NCBI GenBank assembly: GCA_036555515.1
Contig: DATBLC010000172.1
Location: forward strand, 1-64,000
Direction of reading: 5' to 3'
DNA: 64,000 nt
From: DATACQ01 sp036555515
Lineage (GTDB): Bacteria; Desulfobacterota; Binatia; UBA9968
Within the stretch, counting starts at the first letter, position 1; each line of letters opens with the position of its first letter. A model generated the notes under the pieces. It was not told the DNA's origin. It saw only the letters and a program-made list of their open reading frames with translations, and ran no database searches. A program made the translations under genes and the position numbers. This document shows positions 26,399-35,382 of the stretch, in pieces.

Positions 26399-27904
26399 TT
26401 AGCGCTGCGGCCGTAGGAGCGGAAACAGGATAACGTCGCGAATGGAAGGCGATTCGGTGAAAAGCATCACCAGCCGGTCGACGCCGATGCCCTCGCCAGC
26501 GGCCGGCGGCATGCCAAACTCTAGTGCGCGCACATAGTCGTCGTCGATGGGGTTGGCGGTGTCGTCGCCGGCAGCGCGCGCGGCCATCTGTTCGAGAAAG
26601 CGTTGCCGTTGGTCGGCGGGATCATTGAGCTCGGAGAACGCGTTGGCCAACTCGCGCCCGCCGATGTAAAGCTCGAAACGATCTACCAGCGCCGGATTGT
26701 GATCGTTTTTGCGCGCCAGAGGAGAGACTTCGATCGGATAGCCGGTCACGAAAGTCGGCTGCACGAGCTGTGCTTCCGCCATCTCCTCGAAAACCTCCAC
26801 TAACAAATTGCCGTAGGGAACCTCGAGATCGACATGCAACCCCGATTGCCGGGCGAATGTTTGCAGGCCTTCCAGGGTGTCGATCTCCCCTGGTCGAGCG
26901 CCGCCATGCGCGATAATTGCCTCGGCGAGCGTCAGCCGTTGCCAGGGCGGCGTCAGGTCAATGGCTTGGTCCGCGTAGTTCACTTGCAGCGACCCGTTAA
27001 TTTCCTTGGCTATGGCAGCGAACAGCTCCTCGGTGAGCCGCATGAGATCATCGAAGGTCGCGTACGCTTGATAAAATTCCACCATAGTGAATTCCGGGTT
27101 GTGGCGCACTGAAATACCTTCGTTACGAAAATTGCGGTTCAATTCGAAAACCCGCTCAAAGCCGCCCACCAAGAGCCGTTTCAAAAATAATTCCGGCGCC
27201 ACCCGGAGGTAGAGATCCATAGCCAGCGTATTGTGGTGGGTGATAAACGGCCGAGCGGCGGCGCCGCCGGGAATCGCCTGCATCATCGGAGTTTCGACTT
27301 CGAGAAAATCACGCTGCTCCAAAAAGCGCCGCAACTGCCGCACAATGCGCGAACGCTTTTCGAAAACCTCGCGCACCTCGGGATTGACCATCAAATCGAC
27401 ATAGCGCTGGCGGTAACGCGCCTCGACATCGGCGAGACCATGCCACTTTTCCGGCAACGGCCGCAAACATTTTGTCAACAAGCGAAGCTCTTGCGCTTCC
27501 AGCGTCAGCTCCCTGGTCCGGGTACGAAACAGATGACCGGTGACGCCGACAATATCGCCGACATCGAGACCGCGAAACAAAGCGTAAGCCTCCTCGCCCA
27601 ATCGGTTCTGTTGGACATAGACTTGCAACCGCCCGCGCCGGTCCTGCATGTGAAAAAATGAAGCCTTGCCCATTCTTCGAATGGCCATAATTCGGCCGGC
27701 AACCCGGAGGTCTTTCGGCGCCGCGCTCAAATGCTCGTCTTCGGCTGCGGCAAAATCGGCGATAATCGTAGATAGGCTGTGCGTTGGTTTGAAATCGTTG
27801 GGATAAGCCCGCAGCCCGCCTTCCTTAAGTTTGGCGAGCTTCTGCCGCCTTACTTCGACCTGCTCGCTTTCCTTTTCCAGATAATTGCTTTCGTTATCCG
27901 ACAT
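26399..27904 (-). CDS. lysS: Lysyl-tRNA synthetase (class II)
   Basis: A 501-residue class II synthetase. The anticodon-binding OB fold covers about 55-160 (VAGRIMAIRRMGKASFFHMQD). Class II motifs follow: the dimer motif 1 in VEVETPMMQAIPGGAAARPF, motif 2 in FELNRNFRNEGISVRHNPEFTM, and motif 3 in GEGIGVDRLVML. I start at the ATG of MSDNESNYL; the 12 residues upstream are not family-like. It is 93 bases upstream of lolC in the same direction. Confidence 0.96.
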   Translation of the reverse strand: MSDNESNYLEKESEQVEVRRQKLAKLKEGGLRAYPNDFKPTHSLSTIIADFAAAEDEHLSAAPKDLRVAGRIMAIRRMGKASFFHMQDRRGRLQVYVQQNRLGEEAYALFRGLDVGDIVGVTGHLFRTRTRELTLEAQELRLLTKCLRPLPEKWHGLADVEARYRQRYVDLMVNPEVREVFEKRSRIVRQLRRFLEQRDFLEVETPMMQAIPGGAAARPFITHHNTLAMDLYLRVAPELFLKRLLVGGFERVFELNRNFRNEGISVRHNPEFTMVEFYQAYATFDDLMRLTEELFAAIAKEINGSLQVNYADQAIDLTPPWQRLTLAEAIIAHGGARPGEIDTLEGLQTFARQSGLHVDLEVPYGNLLVEVFEEMAEAQLVQPTFVTGYPIEVSPLARKNDHNPALVDRFELYIGGRELANAFSELNDPADQRQRFLEQMAARAAGDDTANPIDDDYVRALEFGMPPAAGEGIGVDRLVMLFTESPSIRDVILFPLLRPQR

Positions 27905-27929
27905 ATGCTGTTCGATTATGTGCGGTGGT

Positions 27930-28793
27930 TCACAGGCCAAGATTTTTACAGACTGCCGCCACCGAGCGCGACTTGTTGAGCGAGTAAAAATGAAACCCCG
28001 GCACGCCGAATCGAATCAGGTCTTCGCATTGGCGGCTGGCGTATTCGATGCCCATTTGCACCGCCGCGTCGTCATCGTTTTCAACCTTGTTCAATTCCTC
28101 TTCCAATTCTGCCGGGATTTTCGACCCACACAGGGAGACGAAGCGCCGCACCTGGGACGCCGATAAAACTGGCAATACACCGGGCACGATTGGGACCGAG
28201 ACACCAAGCTTGCGCGCATCCTCGACGAAACGATAGTAGTCTTGGTTGTCAAAAAAAAGTTGCGTGATGACGGCCGCGGCCCCGGCATCCACTTTTTCCT
28301 TCAGATAGTGCAAATCCGCCTCCCGGCTGAGGGCGCGCGGATGAACCTCGGGAAACCCCGCCACCGCCACCGCAAATCCGCCCCTGCGAAGCGCCTCGCG
28401 TACCAACTCCACGGCGTGATGAAACCCGTCCGGATGCGGCTTCCATTCACCGGCTCCCTGCGGCGGATCGCCGCCCAGGGCGAGCAAATTTTCAATCCCC
28501 TTTTGCTTGAGCTTATCGAGGATGGCGCGCGCTTCGTCCTTGGACTGGCCAACCACGGTCAGATGGCACATCACCTCCAGCGCGCACTGGCGATGAATCC
28601 GATCAACCAACTCGACGGTTTTGTCGCGCGTGCTTCCGCCCGCCCCGTACGTAACAGAGCAGAAGGCGGGTTGGAGCCTCTTGATAATTTCGATTTCGCT
28701 AAAGAGGTTCTCGTCGCCTTTGTCTGTCTTTGGGGGAAAGAACTCGACCGAGAGGGTCAACCCCGGCTGGGCGTACAGATCGTCTAACTTCAC
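27930..28793 (-). CDS. metF: Methylenetetrahydrofolate reductase
   Basis: A 287-residue flavoenzyme that makes 5-methyltetrahydrofolate for methionine synthesis. LSVEFFPPKTDKGDENL carries the catalytic glutamate, CSVTYGAGGSTRDKT the folate-binding loop, LALGGDPP the FAD-binding turn, and AAVITQLFFDNQDYYRF the flavin contact. The start is uncertain: a GTG at 28793 gives the normal N-terminus; no strong ribosome site is seen. It ends 25 bases before lysS. Confidence 0.93.
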   Translation of the reverse strand: MKLDDLYAQPGLTLSVEFFPPKTDKGDENLFSEIEIIKRLQPAFCSVTYGAGGSTRDKTVELVDRIHRQCALEVMCHLTVVGQSKDEARAILDKLKQKGIENLLALGGDPPQGAGEWKPHPDGFHHAVELVREALRRGGFAVAVAGFPEVHPRALSREADLHYLKEKVDAGAAAVITQLFFDNQDYYRFVEDARKLGVSVPIVPGVLPVLSASQVRRFVSLCGSKIPAELEEELNKVENDDDAAVQMGIEYASRQCEDLIRFGVPGFHFYSLNKSRSVAAVCKNLGL

Positions 28794-28896
28794 GCAAGCT
28801 GATCCAGGCTGATCTTTGACGACTACCTTCGGCGTGTAAACATTTGTAGCACAAGGTCTTGCAGTGAACAATCACCGGCGCGGCGCCCGTACGCAA

Positions 28897-29337
28897 TCAT
28901 GTCGCCTCGAAGTTTCGCCGCGCAGCAATCGGATCGCATGCCGAGCCGGGTTGGGCAGTAATAAGGGCCCTCAGGTCTTCCGTATGCTGCAGCCACGCGG
29001 CTTTGATGGTTTCTGGGACAGCATGGAACTCGAGAGTTTCCTTGAGGAGCTGCTTGCGGCGCGCGAAGTGTCCGCCCATAATCGGGTGCTTGGCGTGCGC
29101 CTGATCCAGCGGCCGGCCTTGGTATTTTACCGCCGCGCCGAGAAATTCCGCAGCTAGCTGGTATTCCATTTCTTTGATACGCTTTTTGTCGGCATGGTGA
29201 AAGAAGAAACCGATCATACGGTCGGCGAAGACGCGGTCGATGAAATCACTGACAATGCGCCGCAAGCGGATTTCTCCGCCCAGCTGCTCGAACGGAGTCT
29301 TCATCGAAGCGCCGTTACCGTCGAGTAGAGTGTTCAT
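28897..29337 (-). CDS. Truncated-hemoglobin-like globin
   Basis: A 146-residue single-domain globin with the group I pattern: FEQLGGE (helix B region), FIDRVFADRMIGFFF (CD region), LAAEFLGAAVKYQGRPLDQAH, then the proximal histidine region AHAKHPIMGGHF. Such proteins bind oxygen or NO. An alternative ATG 33 bases inside would remove the first 11 residues. It lies between the Suf/DUF59 genes and metF, so it may protect iron-sulfur assembly or flavoenzymes from O2 or NO, which is an inference from context. Confidence 0.75.
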   Translation of the reverse strand: MNTLLDGNGASMKTPFEQLGGEIRLRRIVSDFIDRVFADRMIGFFFHHADKKRIKEMEYQLAAEFLGAAVKYQGRPLDQAHAKHPIMGGHFARRKQLLKETLEFHAVPETIKAAWLQHTEDLRALITAQPGSACDPIAARRNFEAT

Positions 29338-29393
29338 GGCCTCAAAAAAATCTCTCGGTTAAAGCTCGACAGTGGCATCAAAAGCCGGCCCAG

Positions 29394-29714
29394 CTACATC
29401 ATGCCCAACTGCAATCGGGCCGCTTCGGACATTTTGCTTGGCTCCCAGGGCGGCTCCCAAACTAGCTCGATTTTGACGTCGCTGACGCCGGGTATTGCTT
29501 TTACCTTGCCCTCGATCTCCGCCGGCAGTGACTGTACCGCCGGACAATGCGGCGATGTCAAGGTCATTTTGATCTCAACCATCCCGCCTTCACCCACGTG
29601 CACGTCGTAAATCAAGCCGAGCTCGTAAATGTTCACCGGAATTTCCGGGTCGTAGCAAGTGCGCAGGGCGTCGAGCACTTGCGCTTCCATTACGGTTTCA
29701 TTGATGCTTTCCAT
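29394..29714 (-). CDS. DUF59/MIP18-family iron-sulfur assembly protein
   Basis: A 106-residue DUF59 protein, the family of SufT/PaaD/CIAO2 that helps cluster delivery to target proteins. CYDPEIPVNIYELGLIYDV is the family signature, and TSPHCPAV holds the conserved cysteine. Its ATG overlaps the sufT stop by one base (TGATG). It is a tandem paralogue of the C-terminal half of SufT upstream: both end in WEPPW and a short QLG tail. The two may form a heteromer or divide labour. Confidence 0.85.
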   Translation of the reverse strand: MESINETVMEAQVLDALRTCYDPEIPVNIYELGLIYDVHVGEGGMVEIKMTLTSPHCPAVQSLPAEIEGKVKAIPGVSDVKIELVWEPPWEPSKMSEAARLQLGMM

Positions 29715-30271
29715 CACTCGATTCCTAACTGTAGTTTCGCCGCATCCGAAATCATACTCTGATTCCAGGGCGGCTCCCAGATCAATTCCACCGCCGCCTC
29801 GCGCACGCCCGGCACCGCCAGTAGTTTGTTGCGAATGTCTTCTTTGAGAAATTCGCCCATACCACAACCCTGCGCGGTGAGCGTAAAGCGCACTTCGGAG
29901 CGGTAGCCGCCCTGCGCAAGCCGGGTCACGCCGCAGTGATATATCAGGCCTAAATCAACGATGTTTACCGGAATTTCGGGATCAAAACAGGATCTCAGTT
30001 GGCCCCAGACGCGCTTTTCGATGGCCTCGATATTTTCGCCGGTGACGGACTCCTCGGGTCGAAGCGCGTTTACCGCGGCCATGCCGAGGGCATCACCGTC
30101 ATCGCCGTCGATATGGACCATATGTCCGCGCTCGGTCATCACCGTATAACTGCCGCCCAGAGATTGGGTGAGCCAGACGGTACTGCCAGCGGGCAACGTG
30201 GATTTTTCACCGCTCGGCACCAATACCGCGGCGCAATCCCGATTGAGGATAATAGGCCTGTCCCTGCTCAT
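29714..30271 (-). CDS. sufT: Fe-S cluster assembly factor SufT
   Basis: A 185-residue SufT protein. The N-terminal SufT-specific part (about 1-75, VLVPSGEKSTLPAGSTVWL) is followed by the DUF59 domain with CFDPEIPVNIVDLGLIY and a QGCGMGEFL cysteine turn. SufT is an auxiliary maturation factor for iron-sulfur proteins under high demand in Gram-positives and others. It lies 22 bases downstream of sufU. Confidence 0.9.
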   Translation of the reverse strand: MSRDRPIILNRDCAAVLVPSGEKSTLPAGSTVWLTQSLGGSYTVMTERGHMVHIDGDDGDALGMAAVNALRPEESVTGENIEAIEKRVWGQLRSCFDPEIPVNIVDLGLIYHCGVTRLAQGGYRSEVRFTLTAQGCGMGEFLKEDIRNKLLAVPGVREAAVELIWEPPWNQSMISDAAKLQLGIE

Positions 30272-30293
30272 ACCGCCATCCTCCTTCCATCCG

Positions 30294-30740
30294 TCATTCC
30301 GTGCTGGCGACCTCGGAGCCGCCCTGAAGGGCGGAGTTCATGGTATGCCACGCCAGGCTGGCGCACTTGACCCGCGCCGGAAATTTGCTCACGCCGGAAA
30401 GAACCCTCAGTTTCCCCAAACTTTGGCCGCCGTCTACGCCGTCACCGGTTAGCATCCTGTGGACTCGGTCGAACAATTTTTCCGCATCGGATTCCCTCTT
30501 GCCCTTGAGTTCCGCGGTCATCATCGACGCGGACGCCTTGGAGATTGCGCAACCCGAGCCTTGAAAGCTGATGTCTTCGATCAGCCCGTCCCGCAGCCGC
30601 AGATAGACCGTTACCTGATCGCCGCACAGCGGATTAAACCCTTCGGCCTTGCGGTCAGCGTTCTCCATCACGCGAAAATTGCGCGGGCTTTTGTTGTGAT
30701 CGAGAATCACCTCTTGATAGAGATCGTCCAGTTCCGCCAT
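30294..30740 (-). CDS. sufU: SUF system sulfur relay/scaffold protein SufU
   Basis: A 148-residue IscU-fold protein of the zinc-bound SufU type. DLYQEVILDHNKSPRNF is the characteristic N-terminus; the cysteine ligands are in NPLCGDQV, GSGCAISKAS and RVKCASLAW, with the SufU-type insert between the last two. It accepts persulfide from SufS. Its ATG overlaps the sufS stop (TAATG). Confidence 0.93.
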   Translation of the reverse strand: MAELDDLYQEVILDHNKSPRNFRVMENADRKAEGFNPLCGDQVTVYLRLRDGLIEDISFQGSGCAISKASASMMTAELKGKRESDAEKLFDRVHRMLTGDGVDGGQSLGKLRVLSGVSKFPARVKCASLAWHTMNSALQGGSEVASTE

Positions 30741-32002
30741 TATCCAAACACCTTGAGCACGCCTTGAAGCGCTCCGGCGAGAATGTCGATTTCTTCCCTT
30801 GTATTGTAGAACGCGAAGGACGCGCGCGTGGTCGCCGGCACGCCGAAGCGCTGCATTACTGGCATGGCGCAATGATGGCCGGCGCGCACTGCCACGCCTT
30901 CTCGATCGAGTATCGTGCCGACATCGTGGGCATGGATTTTATCAAAAACAAAAGATAGCACGCCGGCTTTTTGTTTTGCCGTGCCGATAATCCTCAGACC
31001 CTCTATCACCGCGAGCTTTGCCGTGGCATAAGCCAGCAGGTCTTCTTCATGGGCGACGACCTGCTCCCACGGCAGGCGTTGCAAATAATCGACGGCGGCG
31101 CCGAGCCCGATGCCGCCAGCAATGTGCGGTGTGCCCGCCTCGAATTTATAGGGTAACACATTGTAGTGGGTTTTCTCGAAGGTCACCAGACTGATCATGT
31201 CGCCGCCGCCTTGATAAGGCGGCATCTTGTCGAGCAGCTCCCGCCGCCCGTAGAGCACGCCGACGCCGGTGGGGCCAAACATCTTGTGACCGGAAAAAGC
31301 GTAAAAATCGCAGTCCAGCTCCTGCACATCGACTTTGAAATGGGGCACGGCTTGCGCTCCATCGAGCATTACCGGAATACGGCGTTCATGGGCCGCCGCG
31401 ACGATCTCACGCACCGGCACGACGGTACCCAACGCATTCGACACATGGGCCACTGAAACGATTTTCGTCTTGTCGTTGAGCAAGCGGCGGTATTCGTCCA
31501 ACACCAACTCGCCGTCATGATTGATCGGAATCACGCGCAGGCGCGCGCCGGTCTGTTCGCGGAGCATCTGCCAGGGCACAATATTGGAATGATGCTCCAT
31601 GGCGGACACGATGATCTCGTCGCCCGCCGTGAGCTCGCTGCGCCCGTAACTTTGCGCCACCAGATTAATAGCCTCGGTGGTGCCGCGCACGAAAATGATT
31701 TCTTCTTTATGCGCGGCGTTAATGAAGGCTTGTATTTTCTGGCGCGCGTCCTCATAGGCCGCAGTGGCCCGCTCGCTTAAGAAATGTACGCCGCGGTGAA
31801 TGTTGGCATGCTCTTCGCGGTAATACCGGCTCAGTGTTTCGATGACCGACTGGGGCTTCTGGCTGCTGGCGCCGTTGTCGAGGTAGACCAGCGGCTTACC
31901 ATGGACGGTGCGGCTAAGGATAGGGAAATCGCGGCGCGCGGCAACGACATCGAACCGCTCGCGCCGTGAACCCACCGCCATCGCTTCTTTCGCGGCCTTC
32001 AT
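30740..32002 (-). CDS. sufS: Cysteine desulfurase SufS
   Basis: A type II cysteine desulfurase of 420 residues that mobilises sulfur from cysteine. The PLP lysine lies in SGHKMFGPTGVG; FVRGTTEAINLVA and AMEHHSNIVPW contact PLP; the active-site cysteine is in AGHHCAMPVM near residue 363. I use the ATG that overlaps the sufD stop by one base; a GTG one codon earlier is possible. Confidence 0.95.
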   Translation of the reverse strand: MKAAKEAMAVGSRRERFDVVAARRDFPILSRTVHGKPLVYLDNGASSQKPQSVIETLSRYYREEHANIHRGVHFLSERATAAYEDARQKIQAFINAAHKEEIIFVRGTTEAINLVAQSYGRSELTAGDEIIVSAMEHHSNIVPWQMLREQTGARLRVIPINHDGELVLDEYRRLLNDKTKIVSVAHVSNALGTVVPVREIVAAAHERRIPVMLDGAQAVPHFKVDVQELDCDFYAFSGHKMFGPTGVGVLYGRRELLDKMPPYQGGGDMISLVTFEKTHYNVLPYKFEAGTPHIAGGIGLGAAVDYLQRLPWEQVVAHEEDLLAYATAKLAVIEGLRIIGTAKQKAGVLSFVFDKIHAHDVGTILDREGVAVRAGHHCAMPVMQRFGVPATTRASFAFYNTREEIDILAGALQGVLKVFG

Positions 32003-33324
32003 CACAACACCGCCGCTCTGCCAAATTGGGTCAATAGATATTCATCCAAGCGTGCGCGCAGGGACGGAATCTTCACCCTGCTAAGAATTTCCGCCGCAAA
32101 GCCGTAACTCAAGAGTCTCCGGGAGTCTTCCGCGCCGATGCCGCGGGAGCGTAAATAAAACAGCGCGTCGCGGTCCAACTGGCCGATAGTCGATCCATGG
32201 CTACATTTAACATCGTCGGCGTAAATTTCCAGTTGCGGCTTGCTGTTGACCGCCGCATCCTTCGAGAGCAGCAGGTTCTTGTTGGTCTGGCGCGCGTCCG
32301 ATTTTTGCGCGGCCTTGCGCACGAGGATCTTGCCGTTAAACACGCCGCGGGCATGACCGCGCAGAATGCCTTTATACAATTCCCGGCTGGACGCCCGCGG
32401 CTGCGCATGATCGATCTCCGTGTGATTGTCGATGTGCTGGTCGCCCTCGGTCAAGTAAAGGCCGTTAAGGTTACACTCCGCGCCCTCGCCGTCTAGAATC
32501 GCCTGAACATCGTTGCGCACCAGAGCGCCGCCTAGAGTAACGTGATGGCTCATGAGACTCGTCCCGCGCTCCAGACGCGCCGCAATCGTGCCCACATGAT
32601 AAGCCGTGTCTCCTTCGTGTTGCAGCCGATAGTGATCGACAACGCTCTCGGCGGCCGCGGCGATTTCCGTCACTGGATTGCTAAAGTAAACGCCCTTGCC
32701 AAGGCCCGCATAACTCTCGACGATTTTGACCTCACTTCTTTCGCCGCAAACAATAAGATTGCGCGGATGCAGGACCACGGGCTGGGCGGCCCCCGTCGAG
32801 ACAAATAGGATATGGATCGGCTCTGCCAACCGGCAGCCCTTGGCAACGAAGACGGCGGCGCCGTCTTCCATAAAGGCGGTATTGAGCGCGACAAAAGAGC
32901 GGTCGTAAAATCCGGCGTAGTGCGCCAGCCAAGGCGCCACGAGGCGGTCATCCCAGCGCAACAGTTCGCCCAAGCTCTGGACGCGCGTCTCCGCCGGCAG
33001 GTTTGCCGTTGAGGAATGTTTAGCGGAGTAAACGCCGTCGATAAATACCAGCCTGTTCTGCGCCTCATCCGCGAAGCAGAGCGAAAGCACGTCTTTCGTC
33101 TCAATCTCGGCGCCGTTTTGCTTTGCCAAATTAAAATCCAGCAGGGTAATAGGTTCGACGTTGGTGTATTTCCAGTCTTCGTGGCGCGTCGTCGGAAAGC
33201 CCAGCTCGCTAAATCTCTCGATGGCCGACCGGCGCAGCCCGGCGAGCCAGGATTCGCCGCTCGCGTTAGCAAAGCGCCGTTCGAACGCACGGAGAAATTT
33301 TTCTTTACCTTTGCTATTTGCCAT
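32002..33324 (-). CDS. sufD: Fe-S cluster assembly protein SufD
   Basis: A 440-residue SufBD-family beta-helix protein. GFPTTRHEDWKYTNVEP is the SufD N-terminal signature, and the C-terminal part has CSHGSTIGQLDRDALFYLRSRGI, the SufBD core motif. SufD normally pairs with SufB on the SufC2 dimer. No SufB gene is visible in the operon, so this protein must use a SufB encoded elsewhere, or act with SufC alone. Confidence 0.93.
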   Translation of the reverse strand: MANSKGKEKFLRAFERRFANASGESWLAGLRRSAIERFSELGFPTTRHEDWKYTNVEPITLLDFNLAKQNGAEIETKDVLSLCFADEAQNRLVFIDGVYSAKHSSTANLPAETRVQSLGELLRWDDRLVAPWLAHYAGFYDRSFVALNTAFMEDGAAVFVAKGCRLAEPIHILFVSTGAAQPVVLHPRNLIVCGERSEVKIVESYAGLGKGVYFSNPVTEIAAAAESVVDHYRLQHEGDTAYHVGTIAARLERGTSLMSHHVTLGGALVRNDVQAILDGEGAECNLNGLYLTEGDQHIDNHTEIDHAQPRASSRELYKGILRGHARGVFNGKILVRKAAQKSDARQTNKNLLLSKDAAVNSKPQLEIYADDVKCSHGSTIGQLDRDALFYLRSRGIGAEDSRRLLSYGFAAEILSRVKIPSLRARLDEYLLTQFGRAAVL

Positions 33325-33431
33325 CGGTTTGGTGCCGGTTAAAATTCAGTTTAAAGGGGTTCACGGTTCAAAGATCTGCGCGCAATGTTTCGACCCTGGA
33401 CACGTGAACTCTCATAAATTCAGGTTGAGTT

Positions 33432-34190
33432 CTAGAGCGCCGCCGCGGCTTCGCTCTTGAGCCAATCATATCCCTTCTTTTCGAGCTCCAGGGCCAACTC
33501 TTTTACACCGGATTTTACGATGCGCCCGTCATACAGGACATGGATAAAATCGGGAATGATATAATTCAACAGCCGCTGATAGTGCGTGATGACGATCATC
33601 GCCCGGTCCTTGGCGCGCAGCGCGTTGACGCCGCCGGCCACGATACGCAGGGCGTCGATATCCAGACCCGAGTCGGTTTCGTCGAGGACCGCCAGTTTCG
33701 GATTCAACACCGCCATCTGTAAAATTTCGTTGCGTTTTTTTTCGCCTCCGGAAAAGCCTTCATTGAGCGGCCGGTTGAGCAAAGCCTGGTCCATCTCGAC
33801 GAGCTTCATCTTGTCCTTGATCAAAGACAAGAAATCCATCGCGTCAAGCTCGTCGACCCCTCGCTGCTTGCGCACTGCGTTGAGCGCGGCCTTGAGAAAA
33901 TAAGTGGTGCTGATTCCTGGAATTTCCACCGGATACTGAAACGCCAGAAAAATTCCTTCCCGCGCCCGCTCCTCGGGGCTCATGGATAATAAATTCTTGC
34001 CCTGATATAAGACCTCGCCGCCCGTTACTTCGTAGTTTTCCCGACCCGCCAGCACATGGGCGAGGGTGCTCTTGCCTGATCCGTTGGGTCCCATGATCGC
34101 ATGCACTTCACCGGCCCCAACGGACAGATTGATGCCGCGCAGAATTTCCTTGTCGCCGGCTTTAACCCGCAGGTTTCTTATTTCCAACAT
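33432..34190 (-). CDS. sufC: Fe-S cluster assembly ATPase SufC
   Basis: A 252-residue ABC-type ATPase. Walker A is GPNGSGKST, the signature region GFSGGEKKRNEILQMA, Walker B AVLDETDSGLD, and the H-loop VITHYQRLL. The DETDSGLD and KKRNE sequences are SufC-specific. It follows the Rrf2 regulator closely (24 bases) and is separated from sufD by 107 bases that carry a weak GTTCAA repeat. Confidence 0.95.
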   Translation of the reverse strand: MLEIRNLRVKAGDKEILRGINLSVGAGEVHAIMGPNGSGKSTLAHVLAGRENYEVTGGEVLYQGKNLLSMSPEERAREGIFLAFQYPVEIPGISTTYFLKAALNAVRKQRGVDELDAMDFLSLIKDKMKLVEMDQALLNRPLNEGFSGGEKKRNEILQMAVLNPKLAVLDETDSGLDIDALRIVAGGVNALRAKDRAMIVITHYQRLLNYIIPDFIHVLYDGRIVKSGVKELALELEKKGYDWLKSEAAAAL

Positions 34191-34214
34191 CGATGACGAA
34201 CTCTCCAGATTAGA

Positions 34215-34667
34215 TTAGACCGCGTTTTGCATAGGCGCTTTAATAAGCCGCCCCTTGAGCCCCTGGCGGTCAGCGATGTCGCTGATAAATACACCGCTGA
34301 GAAATTTGGCCAACACCTCCTGCGCCTCTTCCCAAACCGACTTTTGCGAACACACCGAACAAAAAGAACAATAACTGGCTCCTTGTTCAAGACATTCCAT
34401 TAACACCAGCGGCCGTTCGACGCATTCATAAACATCTTTAATGCTGATCGCCGGCGGGGGCTTGGCCAGTGTGAAGCCGCCTTTTGAGCCCACATGGGAC
34501 TCTACCAAACCACCCGCCACCAAATCTTTCATGATTTTGGAAAGATAGAATGATGGAATGCCCTGGCTACTCTCTATATCCGTCCGGCTCACGATCTTAC
34601 CGGCCGGCTGGCCCGCGAGATATGACAAAGCGCGCACGGCGTAATCGACCCGCCGCCCGACATTCAT
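34215..34667 (-). CDS. Rrf2-family (IscR/SufR-like) Fe-S-responsive regulator
   Basis: A 150-residue winged-helix regulator at the head of the suf operon. MNVGRRVDYAVRALSYLA is the family N-terminus, GIPSFYLSKIMKDL the recognition helix, and SHVGSKGGFTLAKP the wing. Cluster-binding cysteines are in ECLEQGASYC followed by SFCSVC. I use the ATG at 34667 because the promoter at 34723-34752 would leave almost no leader for the ATG at 34706. It probably senses iron-sulfur status and represses the operon and itself. Confidence 0.88.
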   Translation of the reverse strand: MNVGRRVDYAVRALSYLAGQPAGKIVSRTDIESSQGIPSFYLSKIMKDLVAGGLVESHVGSKGGFTLAKPPPAISIKDVYECVERPLVLMECLEQGASYCSFCSVCSQKSVWEEAQEVLAKFLSGVFISDIADRQGLKGRLIKAPMQNAV

Positions 34668-34722
34668 CAGCGAGCTTCTTTCGGCTTTCACCTTGCCGCG
34701 CTTCATAACATTTGCTGAATTA

Positions 34723-34752
34723 AATATAGACTCTAAAGGTCTTTATTGTCAA
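34723..34752 (-). promoter_or_regulatory. Sigma-70 promoter with internal dyad upstream of the Rrf2 regulator/suf operon
   Basis: On the minus strand TTGACA (34747-34752) and TATATT (34723-34728) are separated by 18 bases. The spacer holds an imperfect dyad, AGACCTTTAGAGTCT, similar in shape to IscR-type sites with GACT/AGTC half-sites, ideally placed for autorepression. Confidence 0.65.
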
Positions 34753-34880
34753 GATAGCGGAGAGACAGTGCGGTTACTCGTTGTCGGTGGCGAAGTGTAG
34801 TAGGGAAAATTCCGCGCCTTGACTTGGGCGCTTTCGGACATTACTCTAAATGTTAAGAGCGGGGGATCACGGAGCCAAAA

Positions 34881-35252
34881 ATGAGCGATGCATTAAATCA
34901 GAATGGCCGGCATAGTTCGGGGCACTTGGACTTAACGCTCACGGACGGCGCGGTGCGGCAAATAAAGCGCCTGCTGGCCCGGGACAAGCGCGAAGACCAT
35001 GGTCTGCGGGTTTCGATCAGCGACGGCGGTTGTTCGGGTTACTCGTACAAACTGGACTTCGAAAAGGAAGTGCAATCCGGCGATACGGTTCTCCAATTCG
35101 ACGATCTCAAGGTGTTCGTCGACGCGCAGAGCGCCGGATATCTCAAAGGCACAGTGATTGACTTTGCCTCTGGCCTTTACGGCGGCGGCTTTAAATTCAC
35201 CAATCCAAACGCCACCGGGACCTGCGGCTGCGGCACCTCGTTTTCCGCGTAA
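34881..35252 (+). CDS. A-type Fe-S carrier (IscA/ErpA/SufA family)
   Basis: A 123-residue HesB-like carrier that passes iron-sulfur clusters to target proteins. The three conserved cysteines are present: GGCSGYSYKLDF and TGTCGCGTSF. LTDGAVRQIKRLL is the start of the domain; the first 16 residues are a variable extension. GGAG lies upstream of the ATG. It is divergent from the Rrf2 regulator and shares the promoter region, so the two are probably co-regulated. Confidence 0.92.
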   Translation: MSDALNQNGRHSSGHLDLTLTDGAVRQIKRLLARDKREDHGLRVSISDGGCSGYSYKLDFEKEVQSGDTVLQFDDLKVFVDAQSAGYLKGTVIDFASGLYGGGFKFTNPNATGTCGCGTSFSA

Positions 35253-35382
35253 TTCCCGTTTCCATTTCCAGCTTGGTCGTCTCACGCTCCCCGCCGCGCG
35301 CGCGGATGCCTGGTTTTTCGCGGCCTCTTTTGACACACTCTCGTTATCTTGCTAACGAAATCAGGAATAATCCGGGGAGAGT

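Noticed and set aside
33325..33431. A degraded sufB between sufD and sufC
   Set aside because: The gap is only 107 bases and contains no SufB motif in any frame.
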